From contig NZ_NTLB01000001.1 in the NCBI RefSeq assembly GCF_002514725.1, positions 744,001 to 808,000 on the forward strand: a stretch of DNA of 64,000 bases. Reading direction: 5' to 3'. This DNA comes from Mangrovitalea sediminis. Its GTDB lineage: Bacteria > Pseudomonadota > Gammaproteobacteria > Pseudomonadales > Oleiphilaceae. Every line of letters begins with the position of its first letter. The stretch's first letter is position 1. Shown here one piece after another: positions 9,192 to 18,017 of this stretch. The notes below the pieces were generated by a model that was not told the DNA's origin, made no database searches, and worked only from the letters and a program-made list of their open reading frames with translations. The position numbers were made by a program, and so were the translations under genes.

Positions 9192-9749
9192 ATGACTGAA
9201 ACCATCGACGAAATGCAGCGGGTTTTCGACGAAGCAGATTGTCTCTGCACCGAAACCGAGGTCCAGAGCGCAATCGAGTCCATGGCGGAGGCCATCACAG
9301 CACGCCTGGCTGCATCCAACCCGCTGCTTTTCTGCGTCATGAATGGCGGCCTGATTCTGACCGGGCAGCTTTTACCAAAGCTGAAGTTTCCCCTCCAGGC
9401 CGAATACCTGCACGCCACACGCTATCGCCAGGAAACCACCGGCGGTATCCTGGAGTGGCAGGTCAAGCCTGCCAGCAGCATGCGGGATCGTACCGTGCTG
9501 ATTGTCGATGACATCCTGGACGAAGGCACCACCCTGGCGGCTATCATGGACTTCTGCCGCGCCCAGGGCGCCAGCGAAGTGCTCTCCGCGGTGCTGGTCG
9601 ACAAACAACACGACCGCAAGGCACGTCCGGACCTGAAGGGCGACTTCACCGGGCTGGAAGTGGAAGACCGCTTCCTCTTTGGCTTCGGTATGGACTACAA
9701 GGGCTACTGGCGCAATGCACCCGGGATCTATGCGGTAAAAGGCCTGTAG
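9192..9749 (+). CDS. hpt: Hypoxanthine-guanine phosphoribosyltransferase
   Basis: A 185-residue purine-salvage enzyme joining hypoxanthine or guanine to PRPP. The PRPP-binding signature is VLIVDDILDEGTTL near residue 106; PP-loop residues NGG lie near 51 and the base-binding end FGFGMDYKGYWRN is near the C-terminus. A perfect TATAAT at 9143-9148 could serve as -10, though the -35 is poor. It is divergent from rubA. Confidence 0.9.
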   Translation: MTETIDEMQRVFDEADCLCTETEVQSAIESMAEAITARLAASNPLLFCVMNGGLILTGQLLPKLKFPLQAEYLHATRYRQETTGGILEWQVKPASSMRDRTVLIVDDILDEGTTLAAIMDFCRAQGASEVLSAVLVDKQHDRKARPDLKGDFTGLEVEDRFLFGFGMDYKGYWRNAPGIYAVKGL

Positions 9750-9817
9750 CACGACGATGGAGCGCTGAACGCCCTTTTGGGCAGATGTGAAACCACCACA
9801 AGGAGCGCGGATTCGCT

Positions 9818-11788
9818 ATGCCCATACACGGCAACGGACTGGACCTGTTACTGATCCTCCTGGCCGCTGCCGTCCTGATCTCTGCGCTGTTCCGTCGCAT
9901 CAACGTGCCCCCCACCCTGGCCTACCTCTGTGTAGGCCTGCTGGTACACCCGGCACCTGACCAACTCAGCACTATTCAGATCCTCGCCGAGTTCGGCGTG
10001 GTCTTCCTGCTGTTTTCGCTGGGCCTGGAGTTTTCCCTGCCCAGAATGCTGGCGCTTCGTCATACGGTCTTTGTCGTGGGCGGGCTTCAGGTCCTGATCT
10101 GCGGCGCCCTGATTTTCGCGGCAGCCTGGCTGGCCGGCGCTACCGCCGAGCAGGCCACCGTTATCGGCGGGGCACTGGCCCTGTCTTCCACGGCCGTGGT
10201 CAGCAAGGAGCTGACAACACGCCATGAGCTGAACCAAGCCCATGGACAGACGGCCATCGGCATCCTGCTGTTCCAGGACCTGGCGGCAGTCATCCTCCTG
10301 ATACTGGTCCCCGCACTGTCGGATACGCTTCATCACGACGCGCTGCTCCCGGTCATCGGCATTACCCTGATCAAAGGGGCGATCCTGTTTGCCGTACTGT
10401 TGAGCCTGGGCAAATGGGTATTGCCGCGCCTCTTCGACGAAGTGGCGAAAGCACGCTCCGAAGAACTGTTCGTCATGACCGTGTTGCTGACTTCCCTTCT
10501 TGCCGCCGCGCTGACCCATACGTTTGGCCTCTCCATGGCCCTCGGTGCCTTTATCGCCGGCATGATGCTGAGCGAAACCCACTACCGGCATCAGGTCGAG
10601 GCCGACATCCGCCCCTTCCGCGACCTGCTGCTGGGACTCTTCTTCGTCAGTGTCGGCATGTTGATCGATGTGCGCACCCTGGCAACCACCTGGCACTGGG
10701 TGCTGATCTTTTCCAGCCTGCTGGTGCTGGGCAAAGCCTGCGCTATCGTGCTGCTGGCACGCTGGCAGGGGCTGGAGCGCCCTGCTGCCCTGCGCGCCGG
10801 ACTCTACCTGGCTCAGGGAGGCGAATTTGCCTTTGCCCTCTTTGCCCTGGCGGGACAGCGCAACCTGCTATCGCCATCCTGGCAGGCGGTGTTAGTCACC
10901 ACCGTCGTCATCTCCATCGCCATGACTCCGGTCCTGATCGGTTTCGTCACACCCTGGCTACTGCGCCGCCTGAGCGATCACGACACGTTAAAAGCCGAGC
11001 GCGATACCGGAGACCTGCATCAGGCCAGCGAAAACCTGCGCGACCATGTGGTGATCTGCGGTTTCGGTCGTGTCGGCCAGACCGTCGCCCGCTTCCTGCG
11101 CCGCGAAGGAATCCCCTTCCTGGCCGTCGACGTCGATCCTGTGCGCGTACAGGAAGCCAGCGCCGCCGGCGAACCCGTCTTTTTCGGCGACGGCACCCGC
11201 GCCAGCATTTTGCGGGCCCTGGGCTTACAAAGGGCCAAATTGCTGGTCATCAGTCACGCCGAAACCGACAGGGCCGCGCGAATCATCACGCTTACCCGGG
11301 AACAGGGCCTGAAAACCCCCATACTGGTCCGTACCCGAGACGACTCGGAGCTGGCCCTGCTGCAGAAGCTGGGCGCGACTGAAGTCATCCCCGAAACCCT
11401 GGAAGCCAGTCTTACCCTGGTCTCCCATGTGTTGATGCTGATGGGGGTTTCCGCCGAACGGGTGTTCCGCGATATCAGCGAAACCCGGCGCGACCGCTAC
11501 AGCATCCTGCACGGTTATTATCACGGTTTGCAGTCCCGCCTGACCGATGCCCATGGCAGACCCCTGGAACTCCTGCATCCAGTGCGACTGCCTACGGAAG
11601 CCTGGGCCTGCGGCAAGACCGTCGCGGATCTCACCCTGGGCACGCCGATCTACGCTATCCGCCGGGAGGACGGCAGCCTGGCGCCCCTTATAACTGAAGA
11701 ATCCCAACTGAACGCCGGTGACACGGTGGTTCTGCAGGGGCCGCATGACGCCGTCGAAAAGGCTGAACGCAGGTTGCTCGCAGGATGA
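9818..11788 (+). CDS. CPA2 monovalent cation:proton antiporter (KefB/C-like)
   Basis: A 656-residue inner-membrane transporter. About 380 residues of hydrophobic helices form the Na+/H+ exchanger domain, followed by a cytoplasmic RCK/TrkA-N domain starting HVVICGFGRVGQTVARFL (NAD binding) and a TrkA-C domain to the end. This architecture belongs to YbaL/KefC relatives that move K+ or Na+ against protons. A glutathione-gating partner such as KefF is not adjacent. Its stop overlaps the ubiC start by four bases, suggesting coupled translation. Confidence 0.92.
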   Translation: MPIHGNGLDLLLILLAAAVLISALFRRINVPPTLAYLCVGLLVHPAPDQLSTIQILAEFGVVFLLFSLGLEFSLPRMLALRHTVFVVGGLQVLICGALIFAAAWLAGATAEQATVIGGALALSSTAVVSKELTTRHELNQAHGQTAIGILLFQDLAAVILLILVPALSDTLHHDALLPVIGITLIKGAILFAVLLSLGKWVLPRLFDEVAKARSEELFVMTVLLTSLLAAALTHTFGLSMALGAFIAGMMLSETHYRHQVEADIRPFRDLLLGLFFVSVGMLIDVRTLATTWHWVLIFSSLLVLGKACAIVLLARWQGLERPAALRAGLYLAQGGEFAFALFALAGQRNLLSPSWQAVLVTTVVISIAMTPVLIGFVTPWLLRRLSDHDTLKAERDTGDLHQASENLRDHVVICGFGRVGQTVARFLRREGIPFLAVDVDPVRVQEASAAGEPVFFGDGTRASILRALGLQRAKLLVISHAETDRAARIITLTREQGLKTPILVRTRDDSELALLQKLGATEVIPETLEASLTLVSHVLMLMGVSAERVFRDISETRRDRYSILHGYYHGLQSRLTDAHGRPLELLHPVRLPTEAWACGKTVADLTLGTPIYAIRREDGSLAPLITEESQLNAGDTVVLQGPHDAVEKAERRLLAG

Positions 11789-12393
11789 TTCCATGGCCGT
11801 CTGGCGTTATGATGGCGCCTCTTCGATATGACGAGAACGAGTCCGTCGCCCTGATGCGCAACCACGCCACCTGCCGCTGGCTCCCCCATCGCCGCATTTC
11901 CGCCATGCATGTACCGGCACGGGTGCGTGACCTCCTGCTATCGCGGGGTTCCCTCACACGACGCCTGCGGCATCGAAGCCAGCACAACTTCCACGTGCGG
12001 ATCGTCCGGGAACAGTTTGCACAACCGACCCTCGACGAGTGTCGGCTCCTGCAACTTCCGACACGGGAACTGGCGTGGATAAGGGAAGTTGAGCTGGTCG
12101 GCGACGGTGAAGTCTGGGTGGAGGCGAGAACCGTTTTCCCCCTACACACGTTGCAGGGCAAGCATCGTCGCTGGCGCCACCTCGGCTCACGTCCGATCGG
12201 AGAGATCCTGTTCCGGGAGCATGGCTGGCAGCGAGGCCCGCTGGAAGTGGCCATTCCGTCGGACGTCTGGCAATCAGGCCCCTTTACCCGCAGGTCCTGC
12301 TTCAGCAACCAGGATCGGCAGGTCCTGATCACCGAACAATTCAGTGCCGTCCTCTGGCAAACCCGCCCCGGAAATCCGGGACAGGGCCAATAG
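11785..12393 (+). CDS. ubiC: Chorismate pyruvate-lyase
   Basis: Catalyses chorismate to 4-hydroxybenzoate plus pyruvate, the first committed step of ubiquinone synthesis. Family motifs are SLTRRLR (about 56-62), WVEARTVFP, LGSRPIGEILF and RRSCF. From the ATG at 11785 the protein is 202 residues, longer than the roughly 165 of E. coli; an internal methionine at residue 24 would give 179. The upstream ATG overlaps the antiporter stop as ATGA, so either start is possible. ubiA follows 96 bases later. Confidence 0.9.
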   Translation: MIPWPSGVMMAPLRYDENESVALMRNHATCRWLPHRRISAMHVPARVRDLLLSRGSLTRRLRHRSQHNFHVRIVREQFAQPTLDECRLLQLPTRELAWIREVELVGDGEVWVEARTVFPLHTLQGKHRRWRHLGSRPIGEILFREHGWQRGPLEVAIPSDVWQSGPFTRRSCFSNQDRQVLITEQFSAVLWQTRPGNPGQGQ

Positions 12394-12424
12394 GTGAAGG
12401 TTCGAATCCCCGGAACGCCAGGGC

Positions 12425-12430
12425 TATAAT
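12425..12430 (+). promoter_or_regulatory. Candidate -10 element of ubiA
   Basis: A perfect TATAAT lies 60 bases before the ubiA ATG in the ubiC-ubiA spacer. The sequence 17-18 bases upstream is a poor -35, so the promoter is tentative. Confidence 0.35.
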
Positions 12431-12489
12431 CGGCCCACTACCGTTTATCGGCCGCCCTAACGGTCCACCCCGCTGCAGAGAAAGGCGAA

Positions 12490-13377
12490 ATGACAGTACG
12501 CATACCCACCCTGCCCCTTCGTGAGAAATGGCCCCATTACATGCGCCTGATGCGCCTCGACCGCCCCATCGGCAGTTTCCTGCTGCTGTGGCCGACGCTC
12601 TGGGCGCTCTGGTTCGCGGCGGGCGGATTTCCCTCGATAGGCAACCTGATCGTTTTTGTTCTCGGCGTCTTCATGATGCGGGCTGCCGGCTGTGCCATCA
12701 ACGACTTTGCTGACCGCGACTGGGACGGTGCCGTTGAGCGCACCCATCAACGCCCGCTCGCCACCGGCGCCATTCAGCCCCGGGAAGCCATCGTCCTGTT
12801 TCTGCTCCTGAGCCTGGCGGCCTTTTCGATGGTCGTGTTGTTCACCAACCGGCTGACCCTGTACCTCTCCTTTGGGGGCCTGGCGCTGGCGTTCATCTAC
12901 CCCTTTATGAAGCGGTATACCCACTTGCCCCAGCTATTTCTCGGCGCCGCCTTTTCCTGGGCGATTCCGATGGCCTGGGCGGCACAGGCGGACCAATTGT
13001 CGCGCCTGACCTGGCTGGTTTTCACCGCCAATGTGCTCTGGACTGTCGCCTACGACACGTTCTACGCGATGGTCGACCGTGACGACGATCTCAAGGTCGG
13101 CATCAAATCCACCGCCATCCTGTTCGGCGAAGCCGACCGCCTGATCATTGGCATCATGCAAGCACTGACGGTGGTGGTGCTCTTCATGGTCGGGCATCAA
13201 TGCGGCCGTGGTGTCTGGTTCAATCTGGGCCTGGTGGCCATGGCCAGCCTGTTTGTCTATCAGCAGCATCTGGTTCGTCACCGTGACCGGCAGGCCTGCT
13301 TCCGCGCGTTCCTCAATAACAACTGGGCCGGATTTGCGGTCTTTGTCGGCCTGGTCCTGGATTACGCACTGCACTGA
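12490..13377 (+). CDS. ubiA: 4-hydroxybenzoate polyprenyltransferase
   Basis: A 295-residue multi-helix membrane enzyme that attaches the polyprenyl tail to 4-hydroxybenzoate, the product of the preceding gene. The two Mg2+/diphosphate motifs are visible: [15 protein letters not shown] near residue 75 and [19 protein letters not shown] near residue 190. About eight hydrophobic segments are present. AAAGG precedes the ATG. The ubiC-ubiA-phoB-phoR order matches that in Pseudomonas. Confidence 0.96.
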   Translation: MTVRIPTLPLREKWPHYMRLMRLDRPIGSFLLLWPTLWALWFAAGGFPSIGNLIVFVLGVFMMRAAGCAINDFADRDWDGAVERTHQRPLATGAIQPREAIVLFLLLSLAAFSMVVLFTNRLTLYLSFGGLALAFIYPFMKRYTHLPQLFLGAAFSWAIPMAWAAQADQLSRLTWLVFTANVLWTVAYDTFYAMVDRDDDLKVGIKSTAILFGEADRLIIGIMQALTVVVLFMVGHQCGRGVWFNLGLVAMASLFVYQQHLVRHRDRQACFRAFLNNNWAGFAVFVGLVLDYALH

Positions 13378-13405
13378 TCGAACCGATCTCAAGTCGAGGC
13401 AGCCG

Positions 13406-13441
13406 CTGTCATATAGATGTAACATGGTTTCTTTGTAATAT
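13406..13441 (+). promoter_or_regulatory. Pho box and -10 of the phoBR promoter
   Basis: A 7-4-7 arrangement CTGTCAT-ATAG-ATGTAAC at 13406-13423 matches the PhoB-binding Pho box and takes the place of a -35. A TAATAT -10 follows at 13436-13441 after 12 bases, the usual geometry of PhoB-activated promoters, 34 bases before the phoB ATG. This indicates autoregulation of phoBR by phosphate starvation. Confidence 0.8.
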
Positions 13442-13474
13442 GGCTGCCACGAATCGGAAGCAGGTTGCTTACCC

Positions 13475-14167
13475 ATGTCCGGAAAGACAGTTCTGATTGT
13501 TGATGATGAAGCGCCGATCCGGGAGATGATCGCCATAGCGCTGGAGATGGCCGATTACGACTATCTGGAAGCCGGCGACGCCCGTGAGGCTCACGCCCTG
13601 ATCGTCGATCGCAAGCCCGACCTGATTTTGCTGGACTGGATGTTACCCGGCACCAGCGGCGTCGAGCTGGCAAGGCGCCTCAAACGCGATGAGCATACGG
13701 CGGAGATTCCGATCATTATGCTCACCGCCAAGGTCGAGGAAGACAACAAGATCCAGGGCCTGGAAGTCGGTGCAGACGATTACATCACCAAACCCTTTTC
13801 ACCGCGTGAACTGGTTGCCCGCCTCAAGGCGGTGCTGCGCCGCACTACGCCACCCGGCGTCGAAACACCGGTCGACGTCGACGGCCTGCGCCTGGACCCT
13901 GTCTGCCACCGAGTGACCGCCAATGGCGGTGCCGTCAATATGGGGCCGACAGAATACAAACTCTTGCAGTTCTTCATGACCCACCAGGAACGCGTCTATA
14001 CTCGCAATCAATTGCTGGACCAGGTCTGGGGTGGCAATGTCTATGTCGAGGAACGCACCGTTGACGTCCATATACGGCGTCTGCGCAAGGCCCTGGGTCC
14101 CTCGCACGACTATCTCATCCAGACCGTACGCGGCACCGGGTATCGTTTCTCGACCCGCGCCGCCTGA
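13475..14167 (+). CDS. phoB: Phosphate regulon response regulator
   Basis: A 230-residue OmpR-type regulator. The receiver domain (1-122) has D10/D11, phospho-acceptor D54 in LLDWMLPG, T in LTAK and K in TKPFSP; the winged-helix DNA-binding domain (about 130-228) includes the recognition helix [15 protein letters not shown]. It activates Pho-box promoters when phosphate is scarce. It is followed by its kinase phoR 76 bases downstream and preceded by a Pho box. Confidence 0.96.
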   Translation: MSGKTVLIVDDEAPIREMIAIALEMADYDYLEAGDAREAHALIVDRKPDLILLDWMLPGTSGVELARRLKRDEHTAEIPIIMLTAKVEEDNKIQGLEVGADDYITKPFSPRELVARLKAVLRRTTPPGVETPVDVDGLRLDPVCHRVTANGGAVNMGPTEYKLLQFFMTHQERVYTRNQLLDQVWGGNVYVEERTVDVHIRRLRKALGPSHDYLIQTVRGTGYRFSTRAA

Positions 14168-14243
14168 TTCCAGCCCTGTTTTCAGGTTCTGCCACCGACG
14201 CCTTCCGGGGTGACGGTGGTCGAGCCGTTTTTCCGGAAGATAT

Positions 14244-15596
14244 ATGCACCGCAACTGGTCTGATCACATCAAGCTCCTGCTGCTGGGCATCGCCCTGCTG
14301 CTCGCGGTCGGCTTGTTGGTCGGCCAGCCGGGCTGGGTGTTGGCCGGCGGCCTCGGCGCTTACCTGATCAGCGTGCTGTGGCAACTCAAGCGACTCTACC
14401 AATGGGTCCATTCGCCGGATTTCGATGATGAGCCGCCCCGCGCCTTCGGTCTTTGGGGTGACCTTTTCGAAACCCTGTTCCGTGCGCAACAGGTGCAGCT
14501 GCGCGCTCAGGACCGCATGCAGGCCCTGATCAACCGGGTGCAGGAGTCCACCAACACCTTGCGCGATGCGGTCATCATGACAGACGCCAACGGCGTACTC
14601 GAATGGTGGAATCTGGCGGCGGAGCAGCTTCTGGGATTCCGTCGGGGCAGTGATCAGGGCCAGTTGATCTATAACCTGATCCGGACTCCCGCCTTCAAGC
14701 ACTATTTTGAGGCCAAGCAATACCGGGACCTGCTGGAGATTCCCTCGCCCTCGCGCGCCCAGCTCCGCCTGCAGATCCAGATCAACCTGTTCGGCGAGGA
14801 CGACCGGCTGATCATTGTCCGTGACGTCACCCGCCTGCACCAACTGGAGCAGATGCGACGCGATTTCGTCAGCAATGTGTCCCATGAGATGCGCACCCCG
14901 CTGACCGTCATCAGCGGCTATCTGGAAACCATGGTCGAGTATGCCGACCAGTTTCCGCCACGCTGGCAACGACCACTGAACACCATGGCCCAACAGGCTC
15001 AGCGCATGGAAGCGCTCATCGCCGACCTGATCCTGCTGGCCAAGCTGGAAACCGGGGAACGCGAAGTTCACACCCGAACGACCGATGTGCCTGCGCTGTT
15101 GAAGGCTATCCGCGACGATGCCACAGCACTCAGCGGCGATCGCAAGCACCAGATCAGTCTGGTCTGCGACAGCCAACAGTCACTGCTGGGCGACGACCAC
15201 CAGTTACGCAGCGCCTTTTCCAATCTGATATTCAATGCGGTGAAATACACGCCAGCCGGCGGGGAAATACAGATTCGCTGGTTCGTGGATAGTGAGGGCG
15301 CACATCTTTCGGTGCGAGACAACGGGATCGGCATCGACCCCGTTCACATTCCGCGATTGACAGAGCGTTTCTACCGGGCAGATCCCAGTCGCCATAAGGA
15401 AACCGGGGGCACCGGCCTGGGGCTGGCCATCGTCAAGCATGTACTGCTCAACCACGATGGGCGACTGGAGATTCGCAGTACACCGGGAGCAGGCAGCGAG
15501 TTCATCTGTCATTTTCCGTCTCAGCGGCTGACGGAGGAAACCGAAGAGACGGAAGCGGAAACCGTTCTGGCTAACTCCCCCGAAAGCCGGCAATAA
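14244..15596 (+). CDS. phoR: Phosphate regulon sensor histidine kinase
   Basis: A 450-residue kinase: two N-terminal transmembrane helices (about 5-45), a charged linker, a PAS domain (about 95-200), dimerisation/phosphoacceptor helix with SNVSHEMRTPL (H214), and an ATPase domain with N box NAVKYTPAGG, DNGIGI and GTGLGLAIVKH. It lacks a large periplasmic domain, as usual for PhoR, whose signal comes from the Pst transporter through PhoU. The acidic tail rich in EET repeats overlaps the convergent response regulator by 26 bases. Confidence 0.95.
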   Translation: MHRNWSDHIKLLLLGIALLLAVGLLVGQPGWVLAGGLGAYLISVLWQLKRLYQWVHSPDFDDEPPRAFGLWGDLFETLFRAQQVQLRAQDRMQALINRVQESTNTLRDAVIMTDANGVLEWWNLAAEQLLGFRRGSDQGQLIYNLIRTPAFKHYFEAKQYRDLLEIPSPSRAQLRLQIQINLFGEDDRLIIVRDVTRLHQLEQMRRDFVSNVSHEMRTPLTVISGYLETMVEYADQFPPRWQRPLNTMAQQAQRMEALIADLILLAKLETGEREVHTRTTDVPALLKAIRDDATALSGDRKHQISLVCDSQQSLLGDDHQLRSAFSNLIFNAVKYTPAGGEIQIRWFVDSEGAHLSVRDNGIGIDPVHIPRLTERFYRADPSRHKETGGTGLGLAIVKHVLLNHDGRLEIRSTPGAGSEFICHFPSQRLTEETEETEAETVLANSPESRQ

Positions 15597-16425
15597 ACCG
15601 TGACAGGTCTTCCAGCTTCTGCGGATCTTCGTCGACAAAGCGGATGATCAGACTGACGAAATCGGTATCCACCCGCTTCTCGACCGCCTGCATCTGATGC
15701 ACATAGCCGTTAAGGCGCGCCACACGGTTATCCCCCAGGTCCATATCCACAACGGCCTGATCCAGAATGCCCGGGAACTGCTGGTCACGCTTGGCGATGA
15801 CACGGATCTCCGTCAGCGTAATATCCTTGATCACGCATTTGAGTACCGAGTCGGCGAAACGGACCGCCGCCACACCACGCATCCGCTGAGCCGGGTCCTT
15901 GCCGCCCGATGCAGCTGCAGCTGGCGCCGCTGCGCCGTTATCGACTTCCGCCGAGCCGCGCGTCGCCTGAGTGAGCAGCGTCGCCGATTCACGGAAGGCG
16001 TCCGGGGTTGCGGAGACTTTCGAGCCGTCCGACATCGCCGCCTTCAGCTTGCGCCCCATGACCTTGATGATCTTCTTGGTCAGGGCATCAGGCGAGAACG
16101 GCTTGCCCAGGTATTCGGAAACGCCCTGCTGCACGGCCTCGATCACGTGGGACTTGTCGCCCCGGCTGGTGATCATGATAAACGGACAGGTCTTATAGGC
16201 ATCGTGCTGCCGCATCCATTGCAGCAACTCGAGACCGGACATTTCCGGCATCTCCCAGTCGCAGAGGATGAGATCGAAAAAGGTTCGGCTCATCAGAGAC
16301 TGGGCCTTGCGACCGTTCGCCGCCTCCGTCAGCTCGATGACCGGGAATTTGCTGCGCACTGTGCGTTTGACCAGATCGCGCACGAAGCTGGCGTCGTCCA
16401 CAACGAGCGCCTTTATAATCGCCAT
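15571..16425 (-). CDS. CheY-like response regulator with C-terminal PilZ-like region
   Basis: A 284-residue protein with an N-terminal receiver domain (about 3-122; D10/D11, phospho-acceptor D56 in CDWEMPEMSG, K in GKPFSP). An Ala/Gly-rich linker follows (about 135-180), then a 100-residue C-terminal domain without a DNA-binding motif. The latter looks like a divergent PilZ-type beta domain, but that is inference. A regulator of this size sits next to phoR/phoU in Pseudomonas, so the location is conserved. Output is unknown. Confidence 0.75.
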   Translation of the reverse strand: MAIIKALVVDDASFVRDLVKRTVRSKFPVIELTEAANGRKAQSLMSRTFFDLILCDWEMPEMSGLELLQWMRQHDAYKTCPFIMITSRGDKSHVIEAVQQGVSEYLGKPFSPDALTKKIIKVMGRKLKAAMSDGSKVSATPDAFRESATLLTQATRGSAEVDNGAAAPAAAASGGKDPAQRMRGVAAVRFADSVLKCVIKDITLTEIRVIAKRDQQFPGILDQAVVDMDLGDNRVARLNGYVHQMQAVEKRVDTDFVSLIIRFVDEDPQKLEDLSRFIAGFRGS

Positions 16426-16511
16426 GTTATATCTACTGCCTGCGTGGCCCAGAGAAGTCTAAAGTGGGCATTCGCCCCATGTCCGACGACATTTTTTGCG
16501 GATGCCCAGGT

Positions 16512-17294
16512 TCAATATAGTTCAGGACGCGAAGACGGCGAGGCCCCAACCGATTCTCCTGCATTTTCCCTCACCCAATACAAGGTTGCACCGCAGACCG
16601 CCGCGGGCACCACGAACAAGTTGAGTATCGGTACCATGGCGCCCACCGCCACGGGAACACCAAACCCAAAGGAGGTCATTCTCCGTGCCCGCAATACGGT
16701 TTTCAGGTCCGCCAGACTGACGCGGTGGTTGTCTGCCGGATAATCCACATACTGCAGGGCCATCATCCAGCTGTTGAAAAGAAACCAGAGCGCTGTCGAG
16801 ACCAGGTTGAGGACCGGCACCAGACCGATCACCAGTAACAGGATAGCCCGAGGCAGGTAATACAGCAGCTTGAGCACTTCTCGCCAGACGGCCCTGGGCA
16901 CCTCACCCAGCACCCGCCACCAGGGCAGATCAGGTCCCGGCTTGTGTCCGGTCAGCCGCTCCTCCGTGCGCTCTGCCAGAAAGGCATAGAAAGGCGAGCC
17001 AACGAGGTTGGCCACAACCACGAACCCGTATGCCAGCAACAGGATCAGCAGGGCACCGTAAATCAGCCAGAACAGCCACTGTAGCGGTTCCAGCCAGGTC
17101 CAGTGCGGCAGCCAGCCCATCACAGTGTTGATCATGAGTGTGAAAAGATCGTACAGCCACTTGAACATCAGCAGGAAAATCACGACATTGAGGATCAGAG
17201 GCAAGATGACGAACTGGCGCAGTCCCGGTTGCCACATAAGACTGAAGCCTTCGCGAAAATAGCGAAACCCGTGCAGGAAATTGCCTTTAAACAT
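16512..17294 (-). CDS. CysZ-like membrane protein (EI24 family)
   Basis: A 260-residue integral membrane protein. The start FKGNFLHGFRYFREGFSLM followed by a helix at about 30-60, and the block YVDYPADNHRVSLADLKTVL, match the CysZ/EI24 family; in E. coli CysZ mediates sulfate uptake for cysteine synthesis. The start at 17294 has GGAGGG eight bases upstream, whereas the 30 residues encoded further upstream are unlike the family. No cysteine biosynthesis genes are adjacent, so the sulfate role is from homology only. Confidence 0.82.
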   Translation of the reverse strand: MFKGNFLHGFRYFREGFSLMWQPGLRQFVILPLILNVVIFLLMFKWLYDLFTLMINTVMGWLPHWTWLEPLQWLFWLIYGALLILLLAYGFVVVANLVGSPFYAFLAERTEERLTGHKPGPDLPWWRVLGEVPRAVWREVLKLLYYLPRAILLLVIGLVPVLNLVSTALWFLFNSWMMALQYVDYPADNHRVSLADLKTVLRARRMTSFGFGVPVAVGAMVPILNLFVVPAAVCGATLYWVRENAGESVGASPSSRPELY

Positions 17295-17400
17295 CCACAG
17301 AACCCTCCTGTCGTCTGCCGCGGCCACCGTCGCGCCGCCCATCAACTGGCGAAGGAGGATAACATGCTCCGATAACGCCGACACCGTTCAGGGACCACCC

Positions 17401-17811
17401 ATGCTGCTTGCGCTCGAAAAGTTCTTCGCACTGCACCGCCTTTGGCGTGCGTTCTGGTTCTTTGCCATGATCGGCGTGTTTTACCTGGCGACAACCCCCA
17501 ATCCATATCCGATACCGGCCTCCTCCATCGACAAGGTCAATCACATCGCCGCTTTCGTCGCCCTGGCCGTTCTCTTCTGCCTCGGCTTCCCGAAGCGCAG
17601 TCCCTGGCTGATGATCGGCGCCATGCTGACATTCGGCATCTTTATCGAGCTGGTTCAGGCCGAGCTGCCCTACCGTGACTGCTCCTTTTGGGATGTGGTG
17701 GCCGACAGCATCGGCATTCTTGCCGGCCTGGCCCTGTGTTATTTCCTGCCATTCCTCAGGGAACCCATCGGGTATGGCGCAAAACGACCAACACCCCATC
17801 AGGCAAAGTAG
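17401..17811 (+). CDS. VanZ-like small membrane protein
   Basis: A 136-residue protein with four hydrophobic segments. The pattern DKVNHIAAFVALAVLFCLGFP, then IELVQAELPYRDCSFWDVVADSIGILAGL, is characteristic of the VanZ-like family, with conserved H and the E/Q...D..D residues facing the membrane. The original VanZ lowers teicoplanin susceptibility; most family members have no known role. The start at 17401 follows AGGGA. It is divergent from the CysZ-like gene. Confidence 0.8.
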   Translation: MLLALEKFFALHRLWRAFWFFAMIGVFYLATTPNPYPIPASSIDKVNHIAAFVALAVLFCLGFPKRSPWLMIGAMLTFGIFIELVQAELPYRDCSFWDVVADSIGILAGLALCYFLPFLREPIGYGAKRPTPHQAK

Positions 17812-17829
17812 GACATTGACCACATTCCG

Positions 17830-17847
17830 CGTGAGACATCTCTTACA
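17830..17847 (+). promoter_or_regulatory. GacA-like upstream activating sequence
   Basis: The sequence CGTGAG-N6-CTTACA resembles the GacA box TGTAAG-N6-CTTACA with two mismatches in the left half and a perfect right half. It lies about 170-190 bases before the inferred start of the small RNA below, the position known for GacA boxes at rsmY and rsmZ. Confidence 0.55.
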
Positions 17848-18017
17848 TTCACGTGGGAACTTTGCCCTTTGTGCTGTGCGAAAGACCGAAAGAGAAACCC
17901 CGCACCTTGGGTAACCGGTTGTTTCGTAGGCCGTGTTACCAAAATCCGGAAATCTGTACGCGCCCCGTATCAGGTTCCATCACCGGCCGGTCGTCGGAGA
18001 GCTGGTATAGTTCTAAT

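Noticed and set aside
9848-10696. 282-codon minus-strand frame opposite the CPA2 antiporter
   Set aside because: Shadow of a transmembrane gene; the Gln/His-rich product is the usual artefact of the antisense frame.
12399-12420. A functional tRNA gene at the ubiC-ubiA junction
   Set aside because: Only a T-loop and CCA-like end are present; no T-stem pairing, anticodon arm, D-arm or acceptor stem can be drawn.
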